Source: an uncultured Holophagaceae bacterium
Lineage (GTDB): Bacteria; Acidobacteriota; Holophagae; Holophagales; Holophagaceae
NCBI GenBank assembly: GCA_903876615.1
Contig: CAIRAS010000165.1
Location: 1-29,750 of the forward strand
Length of the DNA stretch: 29,750 nt
Reading direction: 5' to 3'
The notes beneath the pieces are model-generated. The model was given only the letters and a program-made list of their open reading frames with translations, was not told the DNA's origin and ran no database searches. Position numbers and translations under genes: made by a program. Shown here piece after piece: positions 1-9,130 of the stretch (positions within the stretch are counted from its first letter, which is position 1; each line of letters starts with the position of its first letter).

Positions 1-247
1 CGGTCAGGGCCTTCTTGGCCTCGGCAGCCTTGGGCTCGGCCTTGGCTTCAGCCTTCTTGGCAGCCTTCTTGGCCTTCTTCTCAGCCTTGGGGGCAGCAGC
101 AGCCTTCTCGGCCTTGGGGGCGGCGGCGGGCTTCTCAGCCTTCTTCTCTTCGGCGGTCAGGGCCTTCTTGGCCTCGGCAGCCTTGGGCTCGGCCTTGGCT
201 TCAGCCTTCTTGGCAGCCTTCTTGGCCTTCTTCTCAGCCTTGGGGGC
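1..247. repeat. Direct repeat, 153-bp period, inside the Ala/Lys-rich gene
   Basis: Bases 1-94 are identical to bases 154-247 by direct reading. The offset of 153 bp equals 51 codons, so the repeat keeps the reading frame. The intervening part (95-153) codes for a similar Ala/Lys/Pro composition. Copy 1 is cut by the window edge, so the true repeat may be longer and there may be more copies. Such exact in-frame repeats can change in number by recombination or slippage. Confidence 0.9.
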
Positions 248-373
248 GGGGGCAGCCTTCTCGGCGACCTTCTCGACCTTCTCGGCCTTGGGGGCGGCGG
301 GCTTCTTCGCCTCTTCGGCGAAGACAGGGCTGATCAGGGCGGCAGCGATGAGCAGCGCGGCAAGCTTCTTCAT
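1..373 (-). CDS. Secreted Ala/Lys-rich repeat protein (C-terminus beyond window)
   Basis: The reading frame starts at an ATG with GGAG about 8 nt upstream and runs off the left edge without a stop, so only the first 124 residues are visible. It opens with a clear signal peptide (MKKLAALLIAAALISPVFA, then EEAKKP), so the mature protein should be exported. The rest is almost only Ala, Lys, Glu and Pro, in motifs such as KAEKKAKKAAKK and AEAKAEPKAAEAKKALT. A block of about 51 residues is repeated. The composition resembles histone H1-like or AlgP-like tails, but the signal peptide argues against a DNA-binding role in the cytoplasm. A cell-envelope or surface-associated basic protein is more likely (inference). 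The gene is preceded by a candidate sigma-54 promoter and a palindromic site, and lies beside an orphan sigma-54 activator gene. No enzymatic function is recognisable. Confidence 0.8.
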   Translation of the reverse strand, partial: MKKLAALLIAAALISPVFAEEAKKPAAPKAEKVEKVAEKAAPAPKAEKKAKKAAKKAEAKAEPKAAEAKKALTAEEKKAEKPAAAPKAEKAAAAPKAEKKAKKAAKKAEAKAEPKAAEAKKALT

Positions 374-424
374 TGGGAGTTCTCCATTGGGTTTTCCCGA
401 CACGGCAGGAATTGAGAACCATAT

Positions 425-442
425 AAGCAGGGTTTACGCCAA
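425..442 (-). promoter_or_regulatory. Candidate sigma-54 (-24/-12) promoter
   Basis: On the minus strand the sequence reads TTGGCGTAAACCCTGCTT. It has the invariant GG (-24) and GC (-12) at the required 10-bp spacing, and matches the consensus TTGGC and TGCT parts. It differs from the consensus at the ACG after TTGGC and at one T before TGC. The predicted start lies near base 415, giving a leader of about 40 nt before the ATG at 373. A TTATAT motif overlaps the downstream end (421-426), but no sensible -35 box was found for it. Confidence 0.5.
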
Positions 443-509
443 ATTACATTTAAAGGAATCGTTTGATTTAGCATTCTTGGAAATCGCAAAATCACGTGGC
501 AATCTGCAA

Positions 510-530
510 CTTGTCGCAAGCTGCGACAAG
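510..530. promoter_or_regulatory. Perfect palindrome, candidate enhancer site for a sigma-54 activator
   Basis: A perfect inverted repeat has 9-bp arms, CTTGTCGCA and TGCGACAAG, separated by AGC. Its centre is about 105 bp upstream of the start predicted from the sigma-54 promoter at 425-442, a usual distance for an activator enhancer. The core is TGTC-N9-GACA, close to the TGTC-N10-GACA pattern known for GlrR-type regulators. It lies 20 nt past the stop of the activator gene, so it could instead be that gene's transcription terminator. However, no T-run follows on the minus strand (TTGCAG follows). Confidence 0.5.
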
Positions 531-549
531 GAAACTTTGCCTAAGTGCC

Positions 550-1920
<1,371 letters not shown>

Positions 1921-2010
1921 GCACACCCCCAGGAAGAAGGTATCTCAAACTCGCCTGGCACCGGATGGGGACCGGGCGTATGCTCGGAGGCAATTCAACG
2001 GAGATTTACC

Positions 2011-2745
2011 ATGCGACTCCTTTTTGCATCAGCCTTCGTGCTGCTCGCAACCGCTTCAAGCCTTCTGGCTGGCGACCTGACCATAACCAGCCAGGTCACC
2101 GGCAAGGGGGCCCTGGCCAAGGACGGCAGCCAGGTGCAGTACCTCAGCGCCACCCGGATGCGCGTCAACCATACAGGCTCGAAGAGCGACAGCTTGGTGG
2201 ACTACGAGCACGAGGTCATGTACAGCGTCGACCACGCCAAGAAGGTCATCACCCGCATGGCCTTCAAGGACCTCCAGGAGGCCATGCAGGCCATGGAAGA
2301 CCAGGCCGCAGGCATGCCGGAGATGGTCACGAAGATGATGTTCGGGGATGTCTCCGAGGTCTCCGTCGAGCAGCTGGGGCCCGACACCGTGCTGGGCCGC
2401 CCCTGCCGGAAGGTCCGCATCACCCTGGGGAAGATGGTCCAGGAGCTCAGCGTGGACCCCTCCCTGCAGTTCCCGGTACGGGACTACGCCAAGTCCATGG
2501 GGATGCTCAACCGGATGCCGGGCCAGATGGGCGTCCTGTTCAAGCGGGTCTACCAGGAGACGGCCAAGCTCAAGGGCGTGCCGCTGCGCACTCGCATCAC
2601 CGGCCTGATGGGCATGGACATGACCACCGAAGCGACGGCCATCTCGACGGCCCCGATCCCGGAGTCCACCTGGGTCCTGCCCGCGGACTACGCGGTGAAG
2701 GACGGGGGCAAGGAGATGAGGGATGGCGTGAAAGGGAAGCGGTAG
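2011..2745 (+). CDS. Exported protein of unknown function, DUF4412-like
   Basis: A 244-residue protein begins with a signal peptide (MRLLFASAFVLLATASSLLAG). The start is fixed by GGAGA about 6 nt upstream. The open frame extends far upstream, but that part is antisense to the sigma-54 activator and lacks a start signal. The mature part begins DLTITSQVTGKG and contains SATRMRVNHTGS, a MYSVDHAKKVITRM stretch and a Met-rich middle (residues about 90-115). This alternation of beta-strand segments with 'the stored value in the cell is...' type motifs resembles DUF4412 proteins, but the match is only by eye. It is probably a periplasmic beta-rich protein. It runs in the same direction as xseB-ispA-dxs, 50 nt upstream of xseB, and may share their transcript. 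No catalytic residues are recognised. Confidence 0.8.
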   Translation: MRLLFASAFVLLATASSLLAGDLTITSQVTGKGALAKDGSQVQYLSATRMRVNHTGSKSDSLVDYEHEVMYSVDHAKKVITRMAFKDLQEAMQAMEDQAAGMPEMVTKMMFGDVSEVSVEQLGPDTVLGRPCRKVRITLGKMVQELSVDPSLQFPVRDYAKSMGMLNRMPGQMGVLFKRVYQETAKLKGVPLRTRITGLMGMDMTTEATAISTAPIPESTWVLPADYAVKDGGKEMRDGVKGKR

Positions 2746-2795
2746 GGCTAGACTGGTCGGGGCTCCGACGGGGCCCCTCCCACTCTGGATCCGCC

Positions 2796-3032
2796 ATGAC
2801 CGCTGAACCTTCCTTCGATGCTGGTCTCGACCACCTGGAGGCCCTGGTCCAGCAACTGGAAACCGGCAGCCTGAGCCTGGAGGACGCCCTCGCCCGCTTT
2901 GAGGAGGGCGTGCAGCTGAGCCAGGCCCTGCAGAAGCAGCTGGCGGAAGCGCAGCGCAAGGTCGAGCTGCTCAAGGCGGGCCTGGGCGGCGAATACCGCG
3001 CCGAGCCCCTGGACGAGGGCAAGGGTCGATGA
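2796..3032 (+). CDS. xseB: Exodeoxyribonuclease VII small subunit
   Basis: The 78-residue protein fits XseB in length and pattern: FDAGLDHLEALVQQLETGSLSLEDALARFEEG is close to the family signature, here read in parts, followed by a long helix (QALQKQLAEAQRKVELL). XseB binds along the XseA large subunit to form exonuclease VII, which degrades single-stranded DNA to oligonucleotides in the cytoplasm. xseA is not in this window. The stop overlaps the ispA start in an ATGA arrangement, so the two genes are translationally coupled. The order xseB-ispA-dxs is a widely conserved bacterial cluster, which supports all three assignments. The ribosome site is weak (GGA about 7 nt upstream). Confidence 0.93.
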   Translation: MTAEPSFDAGLDHLEALVQQLETGSLSLEDALARFEEGVQLSQALQKQLAEAQRKVELLKAGLGGEYRAEPLDEGKGR

Positions 3033-3919
3033 CCGACGCCTCTGCCCAGGTCCGGGCCGATCTGGATCGCCTGCTCCCGCTGCTCGACGCGGAACTGACG
3101 GCCCCTTTCCGGACCGGGGAGGCGCCCCGGCTCGGTGAAGCGATCCGCTACAGCCTCGAGGCCGGCGGCAAGCGCGTGCGCCCCGTCCTGTGCCTGCTGG
3201 CCAGCGAGGCCGTGGGCGGCACCGCGGCCCAGGCGCTGCCCGGCGCCCTGGCCCTGGAATACGTCCACACCTATTCCCTGATCCACGACGATCTGCCCGC
3301 CATGGACGACGACGACCTCCGGCGCGGCCGCCCCACGAACCACAAGGTCTTCGGCGAGGGGCACGCCATCCTCGCCGGCGATGCCCTGCTGACCGAGGCC
3401 TTCGGGGTGCTGGCTTCGGCCGCCCTGGACCCCGTGCGGCGGGCCGATGCCCTGGCCCTGCTCGCGGAGGGTGCAGGCTGGCGCGGCATGGCCGGTGGCC
3501 AGGCCCTGGACCTCGAGGGCGAGAAGCACACCACGCCGCCCAATCTCGAGCAGCTCCGCCTCATCCACCGCCTGAAGACCGGCGCCCTGCTGCGGGCCTC
3601 GCTGGAGATCGGCGCCGTGCTGGGGGGTGCCTCGCCCGCCGAGCGCAGCGCCCTCCGGGCCTACGGCGCGGCCATCGGGCTGGCCTTCCAGATCCAGGAC
3701 GACATCCTCGACGCCACCGCCACCGAAGCCGAACTGGGCAAGCGTGCCGGAAAGGATGCCGGAAGAGGTAAGATCACCTACCCCTCCCTGCTGGGCCTGG
3801 ACGGCGCCCGCAAAGCCCTCAACGAGGCCACCGAGAATGCCCTATGTCAGCTAGCATCCCTTCCCATCCAGAGTTCCTTGGCAGCCTGGGCGCGTTTCCT
3901 GGCCCAGCGGGCCAGCTAG
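3029..3919 (+). CDS. ispA: Farnesyl diphosphate synthase (polyprenyl synthetase)
   Basis: The 296-residue protein is a class I trans-prenyltransferase. The first Asp-rich motif is DDLPAMD (residues 87-93) and the second is DDILD (224-228). GGKRVRP (47-52) is the diphosphate-binding Lys/Arg region, and Gln/Lys motifs (GGQALDLEG, RLKTGALL) are also present. It condenses isopentenyl diphosphate with dimethylallyl or geranyl diphosphate, normally to give farnesyl diphosphate for quinones, undecaprenyl phosphate or hopanoids. Product chain length cannot be fixed from sequence alone, so geranylgeranyl diphosphate remains possible. The gene overlaps xseB by 4 nt and its stop lies 2 nt before the dxs start, so the three form an operon. 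Confidence 0.95.
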   Translation: MTDASAQVRADLDRLLPLLDAELTAPFRTGEAPRLGEAIRYSLEAGGKRVRPVLCLLASEAVGGTAAQALPGALALEYVHTYSLIHDDLPAMDDDDLRRGRPTNHKVFGEGHAILAGDALLTEAFGVLASAALDPVRRADALALLAEGAGWRGMAGGQALDLEGEKHTTPPNLEQLRLIHRLKTGALLRASLEIGAVLGGASPAERSALRAYGAAIGLAFQIQDDILDATATEAELGKRAGKDAGRGKITYPSLLGLDGARKALNEATENALCQLASLPIQSSLAAWARFLAQRAS

Positions 3920-3921
3920 GC

Positions 3922-5847
3922 ATGCATTCCCCCGCCAGCCCCTACCCGCTCCTCGATTCCCTGGCCGCCCCCCAGCAGATCCGGCACTTCTCTCCCGCCC
4001 AGATGGAAGAGCTCGCGGCCGAAGTGCGCGCGTTCCTGATTACCTCGGTATCCGAGACCGGCGGCCACTTCAGCTCGAACCTCGGCACCGTCGAACTGAC
4101 CGTCGCCCTCTTCCACCACTTCGACTTCCTGCAGGACCGCATTGTCTGGGACGTGGGCCATCAGGCCTATCCGCACAAGATCCTCACGGGCCGACGCGAC
4201 CGCTTCCCCACCCTGCGCATGCACCATGGGTTGTCGGGCTTCCTCAAGCGCGACGAGAGCCCCTACGACCACTTCGGGGCCGGACACGCCAGCACCAGCA
4301 TCTCCGCTGCCCTCGGCATGGCCAAGGCCCGCGACTTGCAGCACCAGGACCACGTGTGCATCGCCGTGATTGGCGACGGCTCCATGACCGCCGGCATGGC
4401 CTTCGAGGCCCTCAATCAGGCCGGCTACCTGGTGACGAAGAACTTCCTGGTGATCCTCAACGACAACGACATGAGCATCAACCCCAACGTGGGTTCGCTG
4501 CAGGGCTATCTGAACCAGATCATGTCTGGCCAGTACTACCACCGCTGGCGCGAGCGCATCGAGCACGCCATCAAGGCCATCCCCCTCGGCGGCCTGAGCA
4601 AGGGCGTGGCCAAGGCCGCGAAGTGGAGCGAGGAGAGCTTCAAGCGCCTCATGGTGCCGGGTCTGCTCTTCGAGGACCTGGGCTTCCGCTACCTGGGCCC
4701 CGTGAACGGCCATGACGTGGACGCCACCTCCAAGGCGCTCCTCGAGGCCAAGGAGAAGATGAAGGACGGCCCGGTCCTTCTGCATGTGCAGACCAAGAAG
4801 GGCTACGGCTACGAGCCTGCCATGCAGGATCCGATGAAGTGGCACGGTGTCACCGCCTTCGACGCTGAGTCCGGCGAGCTCATCAAGGTGGTGGTGGACC
4901 CCGCCAAGCCCGCCCCCCCCAGCTACACCAGCGTGTTCGGCAAGACCCTGGTGGAACTGGCCCGCACCGACGAGAAGATTGTCGGCATCACCGCCGCCAT
5001 GCTGGACGGCACGGGCATGAACTTCCTCCAGAAGGCCTTCCCGGACCGCTGCTTCGACGTGGGCATCGCCGAGCAGCACGCGGTCACCTTCGCCGCGGGC
5101 CTCGCCGCCGAGGGCATGCGCCCGGTAGTGGCCATCTACAGCACCTTCCTGCAGCGCGGCTTCGACCAGGTGGCGCACGATGTCTGCATCCAGAACCTGC
5201 CTGTGACCTTCGTGCTGGACCGCGCCGGCATCGTGGGCGCGGACGGTCCGACCCACCACGGCCTCTACGACCTGGCCTACCTGCGCTGCCTGCCGAACAT
5301 CGTGATCATGGCCCCCCGCCACGAGAACGAGCTGCGGCAGATGCTCATGACGGCCATCTACTGTGGCCACCCCGCCGCCGTGCGCTACCCCCGCGGCAAC
5401 GGCCTCGGCGTGCCCCTACAGGAGCCCGTGGTCCCCCTGCCCCTGGGCAAGGGCGAGCTGCTCCGCGAAGGCGACGGCCTCCTGCTCTGCGCCCTCGGCG
5501 CCATGGTCGAGCCCGCCCTGAAGCTGGCCGAGACCCTGGCGAAGGAAGGCCTCTCCTGCGCTGTCATCAACGCCCGGTTCGTGAAGCCGCTGGACAGCGT
5601 CCTCATCCACGCCTGGGCGGACCGCTGCAAGGGCGTGGTCACCCTCGAAGAGGGCTGCGCACCCGGCGGCTTCAGCAGCGCCGTGGCCGAGTCCCTGGCC
5701 GATGCGGGCCTGCTGCGCCCCCTGCTCCGCTGCGCCATCGCCGATCACCTCGTCCAGCACGGCGACCCCAAGCGCCTGATGGAAGAGGAAGGCCTCAGCC
5801 CCGACCAGCTCGAGCGCCGCATCCGCGCCTTCGCCGCTAAGCTCTGA
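3922..5847 (+). CDS. dxs: 1-deoxy-D-xylulose-5-phosphate synthase
   Basis: The 641-residue enzyme makes deoxyxylulose 5-phosphate from pyruvate and glyceraldehyde 3-phosphate, the first step of the MEP isoprenoid pathway. Thiamine diphosphate motifs are clear: GDGSMTAG (151-158) through the ILNDNDMSI stretch (178-186), with conserved His49 (GGHFSSN) and His80 (VGHQAYPHK). The catalytic Glu384 is in AEQHAVTF. The transketolase C-terminal domain follows. A start at 3844 is open in frame but would overlap ispA by 76 nt and lacks a ribosome site. The ATG at 3922, just after the ispA stop, gives the usual Dxs length. Clustering with ispA couples precursor supply to prenyl chain synthesis. The gene ends 24 nt from the convergent nucleotidase gene, with no clear terminator between them. 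Confidence 0.97.
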   Translation: MHSPASPYPLLDSLAAPQQIRHFSPAQMEELAAEVRAFLITSVSETGGHFSSNLGTVELTVALFHHFDFLQDRIVWDVGHQAYPHKILTGRRDRFPTLRMHHGLSGFLKRDESPYDHFGAGHASTSISAALGMAKARDLQHQDHVCIAVIGDGSMTAGMAFEALNQAGYLVTKNFLVILNDNDMSINPNVGSLQGYLNQIMSGQYYHRWRERIEHAIKAIPLGGLSKGVAKAAKWSEESFKRLMVPGLLFEDLGFRYLGPVNGHDVDATSKALLEAKEKMKDGPVLLHVQTKKGYGYEPAMQDPMKWHGVTAFDAESGELIKVVVDPAKPAPPSYTSVFGKTLVELARTDEKIVGITAAMLDGTGMNFLQKAFPDRCFDVGIAEQHAVTFAAGLAAEGMRPVVAIYSTFLQRGFDQVAHDVCIQNLPVTFVLDRAGIVGADGPTHHGLYDLAYLRCLPNIVIMAPRHENELRQMLMTAIYCGHPAAVRYPRGNGLGVPLQEPVVPLPLGKGELLREGDGLLLCALGAMVEPALKLAETLAKEGLSCAVINARFVKPLDSVLIHAWADRCKGVVTLEEGCAPGGFSSAVAESLADAGLLRPLLRCAIADHLVQHGDPKRLMEEEGLSPDQLERRIRAFAAKL

Positions 5848-5871
5848 GGCCTTCAGGTCAGCGCGTCTGCC

Positions 5872-7479
5872 TCACTTCGCCAGGTTCATGACGCGCTCGC
5901 GGTCGAGGTAGGGGATGGTGCGCCAGGTGCCGGTGGGCACGGGGTTCAGCGTCGGCCGGGAGAGCACCTGCTCCAGGAGGAGGTTCCGCTGGGAGACCCG
6001 GCTGACCTGCTCGGCCTCGCCGGTGAAACCGATGGCAGCCATGTAGCCGCCTCCGCCCCGGAGCCGATAGGTGGAGAGAGCCAGGGTGAAGGACTGCTCC
6101 GTCGTCACGGGACGGCCCTGGTAGCTGAGGTTCCGCACGCGGCTGCCCGGGGGCTGCCCCAGGTCCAGGGCGTAGCCGACGCCCTCCACCGTGTCGAAGT
6201 CGTAGAAGGGGCTGTCCCGCTGGTAGAGCTCCGGCTCCCAGCTGTAGGTGTAGTGCCGGGCCGCGTGCTCGAGGTAGAGCCTCAGCTGAGCACCCGTGAG
6301 GCGGATCCGGGCCACGCGGCTCTCGTAGGGCGCCAGGGCGTAGAACTGGCGCACGCTCGTCGGCCCCTTGGGGATATAGAGCTTCGTGCCGGGACAGGCC
6401 GCCGCCGAGAGCTGGGCGCCGGTCGCCTGGCGCTGAACCTGGTGGAGCAGCGCCATGATCGGGGTGTCCTCCATGCGGGACCAGCGGCTATCCAGGTCGA
6501 CCTGAAGGTTGGTGGCCGCCGTGTCCAGGTAGCGGTCCGTGGCCGCCCGCAGCTCGGCCGTCAGCGTCAGCACCTCGGGATCGCTGGCCGTCGCGTCCTC
6601 GGGCCGGAGCAGCCGCCCCGTGCTGGCCACCACGCGCCAGCGGCCCTTCTCCTGCCGGAGCACCAGATCCACGGCCGCCAGGGCCCGGCCGAAGCTCAGC
6701 GCCTGGACGATGGGAATGCCCTTGTGCTCGGTCTGCAGCGCTTGATGGGTGTGGCCCGTGAAGATCGCGTCGAGGCCGGGCACCTGGTCCGCCAGCCGCA
6801 GGGCGGCGTTCTCATCCCCCTCGCGCCCGTCCACGGCCCCCAGGCCCGAGTGCACCAGGGCGATGACCAGGTCCGCCTTCTCCTTCTCGCGCAGGCGGGG
6901 CACCAGCGCCCGCCCCGCGGCCACGAGGTCCTGGAAGGTCAGCCCCGCGTAGTTGCCTGGCTCGGTCATGACCGGCACCCGGGGAGTGGTGAACCCGACC
7001 AGGGCGATCCGGACGCCGGCCACCGTCACGAGGGTGTAGCCCGGGAAGGCGGCCTTCCCCTTGGTGCCCGCGGTATTGGCGGACAGGAAGGGGAAGTGGG
7101 CCTGCCGCTCGGCATCCCGGAGCGCCTCCAGGCCAAAGTCGTAGTCGTGGTTGCCCACGGCCATGGCCGCGTAGCCCAGGGCATTCATGATGGCGACGCT
7201 GGGCTCCGGGAGGTCCGGCCGGAGGACGTTCCGCACGTAGTTGACCGGCTCGCCCTGGAGGGTGTCCCCGCAATCGACGAGCACCGTGTTGGGGTTCAGG
7301 GCCCGCTGCTGGCGGATCAAGGTGGCGACCTTGGCCCAGCCCTGGTTGGCGGGCTGCAGGGTGAAGGTCTCCTGGGCCACCAGGTGGCCGTGCAGGTCCG
7401 TCGTTCCAAGGATCTGAATCCGCGCCTCTTGAGCCTGGAGCCCCAGGGTGATCAAAAGGATTCCAAGCCATTGCCGCAT
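5872..7479 (-). CDS. Exported 5'-nucleotidase / metallophosphoesterase, UshA family
   Basis: The 535-residue protein starts at an ATG with GGGAGG about 5 nt upstream, followed by a signal peptide (MRQWLGILLITLGLQAQ). The N-terminal calcineurin-like domain carries all metal-binding blocks: GTTDLHGH (25-32), DCGDT (69-73), GNHDYDFG (109-116), VHSG (208-211) and GHTH (241-244). The C-terminal half is a 5'-nucleotidase substrate domain, with YALAPYESRVARIRLTGAQL and the FYDFDTVEGVGYALDL region that stacks the base in this family. It should act in the periplasm on nucleotides or 2',3'-cyclic nucleotides to release phosphate and nucleoside. The exact substrate is not decidable here. The gene is divergent from the gene at 7580 and convergent with dxs. 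No metal ligand appears lost. Confidence 0.9.
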   Translation of the reverse strand: MRQWLGILLITLGLQAQEARIQILGTTDLHGHLVAQETFTLQPANQGWAKVATLIRQQRALNPNTVLVDCGDTLQGEPVNYVRNVLRPDLPEPSVAIMNALGYAAMAVGNHDYDFGLEALRDAERQAHFPFLSANTAGTKGKAAFPGYTLVTVAGVRIALVGFTTPRVPVMTEPGNYAGLTFQDLVAAGRALVPRLREKEKADLVIALVHSGLGAVDGREGDENAALRLADQVPGLDAIFTGHTHQALQTEHKGIPIVQALSFGRALAAVDLVLRQEKGRWRVVASTGRLLRPEDATASDPEVLTLTAELRAATDRYLDTAATNLQVDLDSRWSRMEDTPIMALLHQVQRQATGAQLSAAACPGTKLYIPKGPTSVRQFYALAPYESRVARIRLTGAQLRLYLEHAARHYTYSWEPELYQRDSPFYDFDTVEGVGYALDLGQPPGSRVRNLSYQGRPVTTEQSFTLALSTYRLRGGGGYMAAIGFTGEAEQVSRVSQRNLLLEQVLSRPTLNPVPTGTWRTIPYLDRERVMNLAK

Positions 7480-7509
7480 GCAGCCTCCCTGCCCATTCCG
7501 AACCGAGGG

Positions 7510-7538
7510 TTGGAAGGGGCCGTCTTCAAGGGTAAACT
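7510..7538 (+). promoter_or_regulatory. Candidate sigma-70 promoter for the gene at 7580
   Basis: TTGGAA (7510-7515) and TAAACT (7533-7538) are separated by exactly 17 bp. Each matches four of six consensus bases. The predicted start would be near 7545, giving a short leader that holds the CCGGAG ribosome site. It is found by eye only. Confidence 0.45.
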
Positions 7539-7579
7539 GACCCCTCACCCAAAGGATGCCCCCCTCTTCCGGAGTCACC

Positions 7580-8044
7580 ATGCAAGAAGTTCAGATCAAG
7601 GCCCCCAAGCACGAGTTCACGCTGCTCTGCGACGACATTCGCCAGGAAATGGGCGGCAAGACCTCGCTCATGGGCCTGTACGACCACCACATCGTGGTGC
7701 CCCAGGTGCCATTCACCCTGCCCAAGGTGTGCTTCTACACCCGCTTCTCCCGCATGGACGGGCAGTTCAAGTTCGGCTTCTCCATCGTCAGTCCCTCCGG
7801 TGACCGCAAGGACGTGATCCGCGACAGCGACGTGCAGATCCCCGACGGCGCCAAGGAAGGCACCTTCAATGTCATCGCCAGTCCCTTCGAGGTGAGCGGC
7901 GAGGGCATCTACGAAGTGATCATCGCCCTCACCAAGGGTGCGGACCGCTTCGAGTACGTCTACAAGTTCGCCATCTCCGACGCCAGCCGCCTCCAGGCCG
8001 AGTACGAGAAGTCCCTGGCCGAGTCCGGTCAGGCGGGGAACTAG
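7580..8044 (+). CDS. Small conserved protein, DUF6941-like
   Basis: A 154-residue protein without signal peptide or membrane segment. The start was set at the ATG with GGAG 5 nt upstream, and a further in-frame ATG at 7556 has no such site. The N-terminal part (FTLLCDDIRQEMGGKTSLMGLYD) and the following VPFTLPKVCFYTRFSRMDG resemble the DUF6941 family, whose members keep a 'gene product of unknown role in beta-sandwich form' pattern. This is a match by eye. The middle (FKFGFSIVSPSGDRKDVIRDSDVQI, then EGTFNVIASPFEVSGEGIYEVII) looks like alternating strands of a beta-sandwich. The C-terminus is a charged helix. It has its own candidate promoter and is followed by a strong hairpin terminator, so it is probably a single-gene transcript. 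Function unknown. Confidence 0.8.
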   Translation: MQEVQIKAPKHEFTLLCDDIRQEMGGKTSLMGLYDHHIVVPQVPFTLPKVCFYTRFSRMDGQFKFGFSIVSPSGDRKDVIRDSDVQIPDGAKEGTFNVIASPFEVSGEGIYEVIIALTKGADRFEYVYKFAISDASRLQAEYEKSLAESGQAGN

Positions 8045-8064
8045 CTTTTAGCCATTGTCGATTG

Positions 8065-8096
8065 GTTACGGCGCCCTGCGGGGCGCCGTAACTTTG
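8065..8096 (+). terminator. Intrinsic terminator after the gene at 7580
   Basis: A perfect 11-bp stem, GTTACGGCGCC and GGCGCCGTAAC, encloses a CTGCGG loop and is followed by TTTGT. It lies 20 nt after the stop codon. The T-run is short, but the stem is very stable. Confidence 0.8.
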
Positions 8097-8121
8097 TCAT
8101 CTGGTCGGATATCCTTAACCC

Positions 8122-9123
8122 ATGTCCAACCGCTACTCGAAGCAGCGCATTTTCCTCGGCCGCGAGGCGGACGCGGGTCTGCGCGCGAAGCGGGTGGCGG
8201 TGCTGGGACTGGGCGCGCTGGGCTCGGTCATCGCCCCCTGGCTGGCCCGGGCCGGCGTGGGGCACCTCACCCTCATCGACCGGGATCTGGTCGAAGAGAG
8301 CAACCTCCAGCGGCAGCTGCTCTACGGCGAGGCTGACCTGGGCCAGCCCAAGGCCGAGGTGGCCGCCCGGCGGCTGGCGGAGGCCAACTCCACCGTCGAC
8401 CTGAAGGCGGTGGTGGCCGACCTCACCAGCGGCAACGCCCGGGAGCTGCTCTCGGGCTTCGACCTCATCTGCGACGGCACCGACAACTTCGAGGCCCGGT
8501 TCCTCATCAACGATGTCGCGATCCTCACGGGCACGCCCTGGATCTACGCAGGCGCCATCGGGGGCGAGGGCGTGGTCTGGCCCCTGCACCCACCCCACAC
8601 GCCCTGCCTCCGCTGCCTCCTGGAGGAGCCTCCCGCCGGCGGCGACGTGGACACCTGCGACAGCGCCGGGGTGCTCGGGCCCACGGTGGGCATCATCGGC
8701 AGCTGGGCGGCTCTGGAGGCCATGAAGGTGCTCACGGGAAAGGCCCCCCACGAGGACCTCGCCCGCTTCGACTTCTGGCAGGACGAGCGCCAGTTCCTGA
8801 AGCCCCCCAAGTCCCGCTGCCGCTTCTGCATGGACCGCGTCACCGAGTTCCTGGACGCGCGGTGGACCCTGAAGGCCAGCCTCCTCTGCGGTCTGGAGGG
8901 CGTGCAGATCCGCGTGAATCCGCCCGGGAAGCTCGACCTCGCCACCTTGAAGGGCCGCCTGGAAGCCCGCACCCACAGCTCCTGGAAGCTGGCCGGGATG
9001 CTGCTGCGGGGCCGCGAGGGCGCCGACGAGATCACCCTCTTCGCCGATGGCCGCGCCCTGGTCCACGGCCCCATGACCCCCGAGCGGGCTCGCAGCTGGT
9101 ACACGGAGGTCGTCGGGTGCTGA
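8122..9123 (+). CDS. ThiF/MoeB/HesA-family adenylyltransferase
   Basis: The 333-residue protein is an E1-like enzyme that activates the C-terminus of a ubiquitin-fold sulfur carrier (ThiS or MoaD type) as an acyl-adenylate. It begins with RYSKQRIFLG, a family hallmark, then the nucleotide loop VLGLGALGS (27-35), Asp53, NLQRQ (61-65) with the catalytic Arg, Lys77 and GTDN (119-122). A zinc site is formed by CLRC (162-165) and CRFC (233-236). The likely catalytic Cys179 is in DTCDSAGVLGP. The last 80 or so residues (VQIRVNPPGKLDL, LFADGRALVHGP, ARSWYTEVVG) are the small C-terminal domain found in many MoeB/ThiF proteins. No rhodanese domain is present. No thiS, moaD or thiamine gene is adjacent, so MoeB versus ThiF cannot be decided. 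The ribosome site is weak. Confidence 0.9.
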   Translation: MSNRYSKQRIFLGREADAGLRAKRVAVLGLGALGSVIAPWLARAGVGHLTLIDRDLVEESNLQRQLLYGEADLGQPKAEVAARRLAEANSTVDLKAVVADLTSGNARELLSGFDLICDGTDNFEARFLINDVAILTGTPWIYAGAIGGEGVVWPLHPPHTPCLRCLLEEPPAGGDVDTCDSAGVLGPTVGIIGSWAALEAMKVLTGKAPHEDLARFDFWQDERQFLKPPKSRCRFCMDRVTEFLDARWTLKASLLCGLEGVQIRVNPPGKLDLATLKGRLEARTHSSWKLAGMLLRGREGADEITLFADGRALVHGPMTPERARSWYTEVVGC

Positions 9124-9130
9124 AAGAGAT

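Noticed and set aside
484..507. A second sigma-54-like element on the minus strand (TTGCCACGTGATTTTGCG)
   Set aside because: The -24 GG is changed to GC and the spacing to the TTGC is one base too long.
1954..1972. Possible sigma-54 promoter before the gene at 2011 (CTGGCACCGGATGGGGA)
   Set aside because: The -24 part is perfect, but the -12 position reads GGGG without the required GC, so the element is incomplete.
2759..2777. GGGGC/GCCCC hairpin before xseB as a terminator
   Set aside because: The stem is only five pairs with no T-run, and it lies close to the xseB start. Read-through from the gene at 2011 is as likely.
3916..5370. Minus-strand open frame of 484 codons opposite dxs
   Set aside because: Composition (His, Val, Gly, Glu repeats) is typical of the reverse frame of a GC-rich gene. 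dxs on the other strand is complete with catalytic motifs.
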